From positions 24,872 to 88,871 of the forward strand of contig JXTB01000580.1 in the NCBI GenBank assembly GCA_002914805.1: 64,000 bases of DNA, given 5' to 3'. Under the pieces are notes generated by a model. The model did not search any database. It saw nothing but the letters and a program-made list of their open reading frames with translations, and was not told where the DNA came from. How positions within the stretch are numbered: position 1 is the stretch's first letter; the number at the start of each line of letters is the position of its first letter. The translations under genes and the position numbers were made by a program. Of this stretch, positions 60,653 to 64,000 are shown piece by piece. Origin of the DNA: Parasponia andersonii (Eukaryota > Streptophyta > Magnoliopsida > Rosales > Cannabaceae).

Positions 60653-60800
60653 GTCCTCCTTCCAATTGTTAAGAAACCTGGTGTTGGCAGGCCAAAGAAG
60701 AAAAGATATCTCTCAAAGAGTGAGTTCAAAAAGAAGCAAGTAAAGTACGGTTGATACAAACAATGCGGCCATAATTGAAAAACTTATAGAAATCTGATTT
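60653..60800 (+). pseudogene. C-terminal tail of a Mutator-like (MULE) transposase
   Basis: One frame reads LLPIVKKPGVGRPKKKR, then SKSEFKKKQVKYG, a stop, YKQCGHN, a stop and KTYRN. This is the pattern of plant MULE transposase ends: a proline-rich stretch, a GRPKKKR basic motif and a C-x2-C-x4-H-N-x4-C zinc knuckle. Here two cysteines are lost and two in-frame stops are present, so it is dead. The rest of the transposase was not found; the tandem repeat just upstream may lie in what was its sequence or intron. Confidence 0.6.
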
Positions 60801-61345
60801 CTGCTGAATTTCGCATTACGAAAAAGATGAAAAGCTATTCAGAGTGTTAAATTGTTATTGATCTGACTTGTAGTTAGTTTTGTATATTGTTGTTGATCTG
60901 ACTTGTAGTTGGTTTTGTTTTCAAGGAGAATTTTTCAATTTTTTTTTTTCATATTTTGGGTACATTATTTTGTCCTTGATATATAAAATTTTTGTCCCTG
61001 TATATGGAAGTTTTATCTTGGTATTCTCAGATTTAGACTTGAGGTTTTGGATATTTTGTCATTTTCTTTTATTGGTATTAGTACACTTTCAAGTATATTG
61101 GTTTATCATTTTGGTATATAAAAGTTTTTCCTTGGGATATAATTTTATATTTAGGTATTAAGAAGTTCGTTATATTGAAATATTTCAATTTTATTCAATT
61201 TAATTCATAATATTTTTCTTTTGAAGAAATTTTTGATATATCTTATTATAGTATATGAAGATATATATTCAGTTCATATTCTTATGGACCAAGAGCAAAA
61301 ACTTATTTACCATCTCCTAAGATGGTGCATATGTTGTGATGATAA

Positions 61346-61366
61346 ATATATATATATATATATATA
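61346..61366. repeat. (TA)n microsatellite
   Basis: About ten TA units in AT-rich DNA. Confidence 0.85.
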
Positions 61367-61609
61367 CACAATTTTATATTATTATGCATCAATAGCACAA
61401 ACATATATACTCAATTTCTGATTGTTTTCCAGTGCTTTGGTGGACATAGGCTATTATATTTAAACATATATGCCTAGTTCATGTTCTTATGAACTATGAA
61501 GCAAAATTTATCTATGTAATTCAAAATATTATATACTTTATAGAAAACTACTTTTTTAAGAATCATGAATCATTAAGTAAAACTTCAAAAACATATATAT
61601 ATATATATA

Positions 61610-61866
61610 GGTTGCCAATCCAGTAGGTATTTTTTTTTAACCTATGTATAGGTAATTTTTTTTAACCTATGTATAGATAATTTTTTTTAGCCGTTGAATC
61701 ATCATCTAATGGTGATCCAACAGCTATAATGATATGTATAAAAAAATATGTATCATTAATAATATTTCTCTCTTTTACTATTTAATATAAAAAAATGTGC
61801 ATGATAAATTTTAATTGGCCAAAATAATACCTATGTATAGATATAAAAAACCTATTGGATTGGTGC
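61610..61866 (+). mobile_element. Small MITE, copy 2
   Basis: Starts GGTTGCCAATCCAGTAGGTA and ends ACCTATTGGATTGGTGC: imperfect terminal inverted repeats. The inner part includes GCCGTTGAATCATCATC, shared with the copies at 33246-33445 and 63019-63235. It sits beside (TA)n, consistent with insertion into TA-rich targets. No coding sequence. Confidence 0.75.
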
Positions 61867-63018
61867 TTATATATATATACTCAGTTTATGATTATTTTCT
61901 AATGCGTTGGTGGACATAAGCTGTCATATTTGAACAAATATACCTAGTTCATGTTTTTGTGAACAATGAAGCAAAATTTATCTACGTAGTTCAAAATATT
62001 ATATATCATATAGAAAATGAGTTTGTTAAGAACCATGAATCATTAAGTAAAATTTTTATTCTATTGTTTCATTTTCTTCAAATTCTTATTCGTCAAGAAA
62101 TACCTGTCTGATAATTTAATATTTTATTTATTTATTTATTAATAATTTATAATCATATGCACTTAGTCCACATTCACATATACCAAAGATGAATTTTGTA
62201 TCTACCATTCTTCTAGATATAATGGCCATAGTAAATCATACAAAGCATAGGAATAAAAGTTAACAAATGATAACCATTGTCTAAAAAAATATAATCTTTG
62301 TCATTCAAAGCACAATACAAATATTTTCTAAACATCAAAATATTCATCCTAATCTCTTTCTTAATTTTTAATCTTTTGTCTCCAAATTAGTCTGATAATT
62401 TCTTCTTTTCTTTTGTCCATCCCCCAATGATAAAGCTCTGTAGCCAACTTTTGTTTTTATCCAAAATATTAAATTTATGGAACTAAATATGTCATTTATC
62501 TCTCTGCAATCTATTGTAGAAAATCGTTATACAAACAGAAAATTATGAACTAATTATACTTTAATATCTATATATACATACAAAAACTAGAATTTTATGA
62601 ACCATAAGTGAAAATATATGAATCAAGCATAAAAATTTATAGTTTCATAATGTAGTAACTAACTAATGTCACTAACACTCTTTTTTTGAACATAACTAAA
62701 AATTGATTGTACAACAAAAATACAAAAGCACACCCACATAAAGTATAACAACAATAAGATTTATAATAAAATTGATTAGTGTGTAATTATCGTAGTTATA
62801 AGAATCTAAACTTTTATGCATTCAGTATGTTGGTAATTAAAAAAAAAAAAACAGGATCCAAAGACAAAACGTGTCTATATTTCACTACTTTATAGACCAA
62901 ATTTTGAATTTATATTCCAAACAAACACACACACACATATATTTCATACTAAAGGCCGAATAACTTGAACACACACACAAAAAGACAAACAGGACATAGA
63001 TAATATATATATATATAT
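61867..63018. other. Non-coding, AT-rich
   Basis: The sequence near 61870-62050 resembles 61380-61560 (both have ggtggacata, then tacctagttcatg, then aagcaaaatttatct), an imperfect direct duplication of about 180 bp with the MITE between. No gene seen. Confidence 0.55.
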
Positions 63019-63235
63019 GGGCACCAATCCAGTAGGCATTTTTTTTTTTACCTATGCATAGGTATCAATTTGGCCAATGAAAATTTAGTATGCACATTTT
63101 TTTATTATAAAAAGTAAGAGAGAGAAAGAGCATTAATGATGCACATCTTTTCATGCATTTCATTATAGCCATTAACGGCTAAAAAAAAAACATACCTATA
63201 GGTAAAGAAAAAAAATACCTATTGGATTGGCAACC
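63019..63235 (-). mobile_element. Small MITE, copy 3 (inverted)
   Basis: Starts GGGCACCAATCCAGTAGGCA and ends TATTGGATTGGCAACC, the reverse of copy 2. Both borders are (TA)n arrays (about 63003-63017 and 63236-63259). Confidence 0.75.
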
Positions 63236-64000
63236 TATATATATATATATATATATATACCAGCCACTAAAACAGGACATATACCCTCTTTATCATATAA
63301 ATGGATAGCTATTAAAATAGTAATGTAGTCTTGTTAGACTATCAACTATAATTATTCAATATGTCCACATATCTTAGTCAACTATACTACCTGAACCACA
63401 ATGGACCAAGAGTAATTTCAATATGGTGATCATTGTATATATTATGAGAAACTTGTGGCTCTCAACTTTTTGATGGCTCTTCTTCAAATTATTACATGTT
63501 AATGAATTAGTAATTGCTGATTCATGTCTTTTGATATCTATTTTCTTATCATTAACATAACTAAAAAATTTGTCTACCATAGCATGAAAATTATCTACTA
63601 TATGGCAAATTATATTTATCAGAGTCATAATTTTATCTACCAAAAAAAAGGACATCAATATAATTATAAAATTCAAATAGTTGATAAACAACTACACATC
63701 AATAAACAGTTTTGAGAAGCAATAATTTACACAATAATTTCTTCCTTATACAAAAATTATCTACCACATACAAAATTATATCTACGAGCACTGAAAGTTT
63801 ATCTACCAAATATTTATTTATGTGTTTTAATTACCTTATAAATTAAGCTAGACATTATAAGCTTCCAGCCTAATAACAGTAATTATCTCACCTGAACAAA
63901 GTATTTAACTCAAAAGTACAACATAATAGAAAAAAACATTAGCATGATTATTCACAATCTGATTAAGAAAACAAAGTGAGGCATCTTTTAAACCATCCTT
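63236..64000. other. Non-coding, AT-rich
   Basis: Begins with a (TA)n array (63236-63259). The motif atctacca occurs several times, but no gene or element could be supported. Confidence 0.55.

Overview
This is nuclear DNA from a flowering plant, most likely a eudicot. It is AT-rich and intron-bearing, full of plant-type LTR retrotransposons, MITEs and a tRNA-derived SINE, and holds one recognisable host gene. I cannot name the species. The sequence looks like a scaffold assembled from a heterozygous genome: it has single-N joins at 4787, 10984 and 56988 and N runs at 29918-30166 and 50848-50870, and two joins sit beside near-exact duplications.

Layout. Positions 1-32.7 kb are a nest of retroelement fossils. 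An old Ty1/copia element (minus, 1752-18597) was entered on the left by a Ty3/gypsy element that runs off the window (plus, 1-1751). A complete-length Ty3/gypsy element with a 5-bp target duplication also entered it (minus, 5351-17789). A related, shorter Ty3/gypsy element lies at 22180-30999 (minus, target duplication GTTGT), and a solo LTR of the same family at 32016-32738 (plus, target duplication CGTTA). The family fits the Tat lineage: gag, protease, RT, RNase H, a second archaeal-like RNase H, integrase, then an unusual spliced-looking transcription unit on the opposite strand between integrase and the 3' LTR. Between these lie a 160-bp SINE with an 18-bp target duplication (19009-19168) and a 790-bp palindromic Mutator-like MITE (20078-20867).

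32.7-36.5 kb is AT-rich intergenic DNA with microsatellites and a small MITE. 36.5-49.6 kb is a second old copia element (plus) split by a third copia element (minus, 40062-46308, target duplication ATTAG), which is itself interrupted by an LTR-like insert.

50552-57622 (minus) is the host gene: a Cu+-transporting P1B-type ATPase of the RAN1/HMA7 type in at least nine coding exons. It loads copper into secretory-pathway proteins, including ethylene receptors in Arabidopsis. A sequence gap removes the segment that should hold its GDGxND motif, and one intron carries an LTR-like insert. From 57.7 kb to the end the DNA is AT-rich, with a 230-260 bp tandem repeat, the tail of a dead MULE transposase and two more copies of the small MITE.

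The most interesting signal is the antisense unit inside the gypsy family. Three copies keep a TATA-like box and a reading frame on the strand opposite to gag-pol. The two full copies also keep GT-AG intron-like intervals and a polyadenylation signal. In the shorter element this unit is the best preserved part although most of pol is not recognisable.
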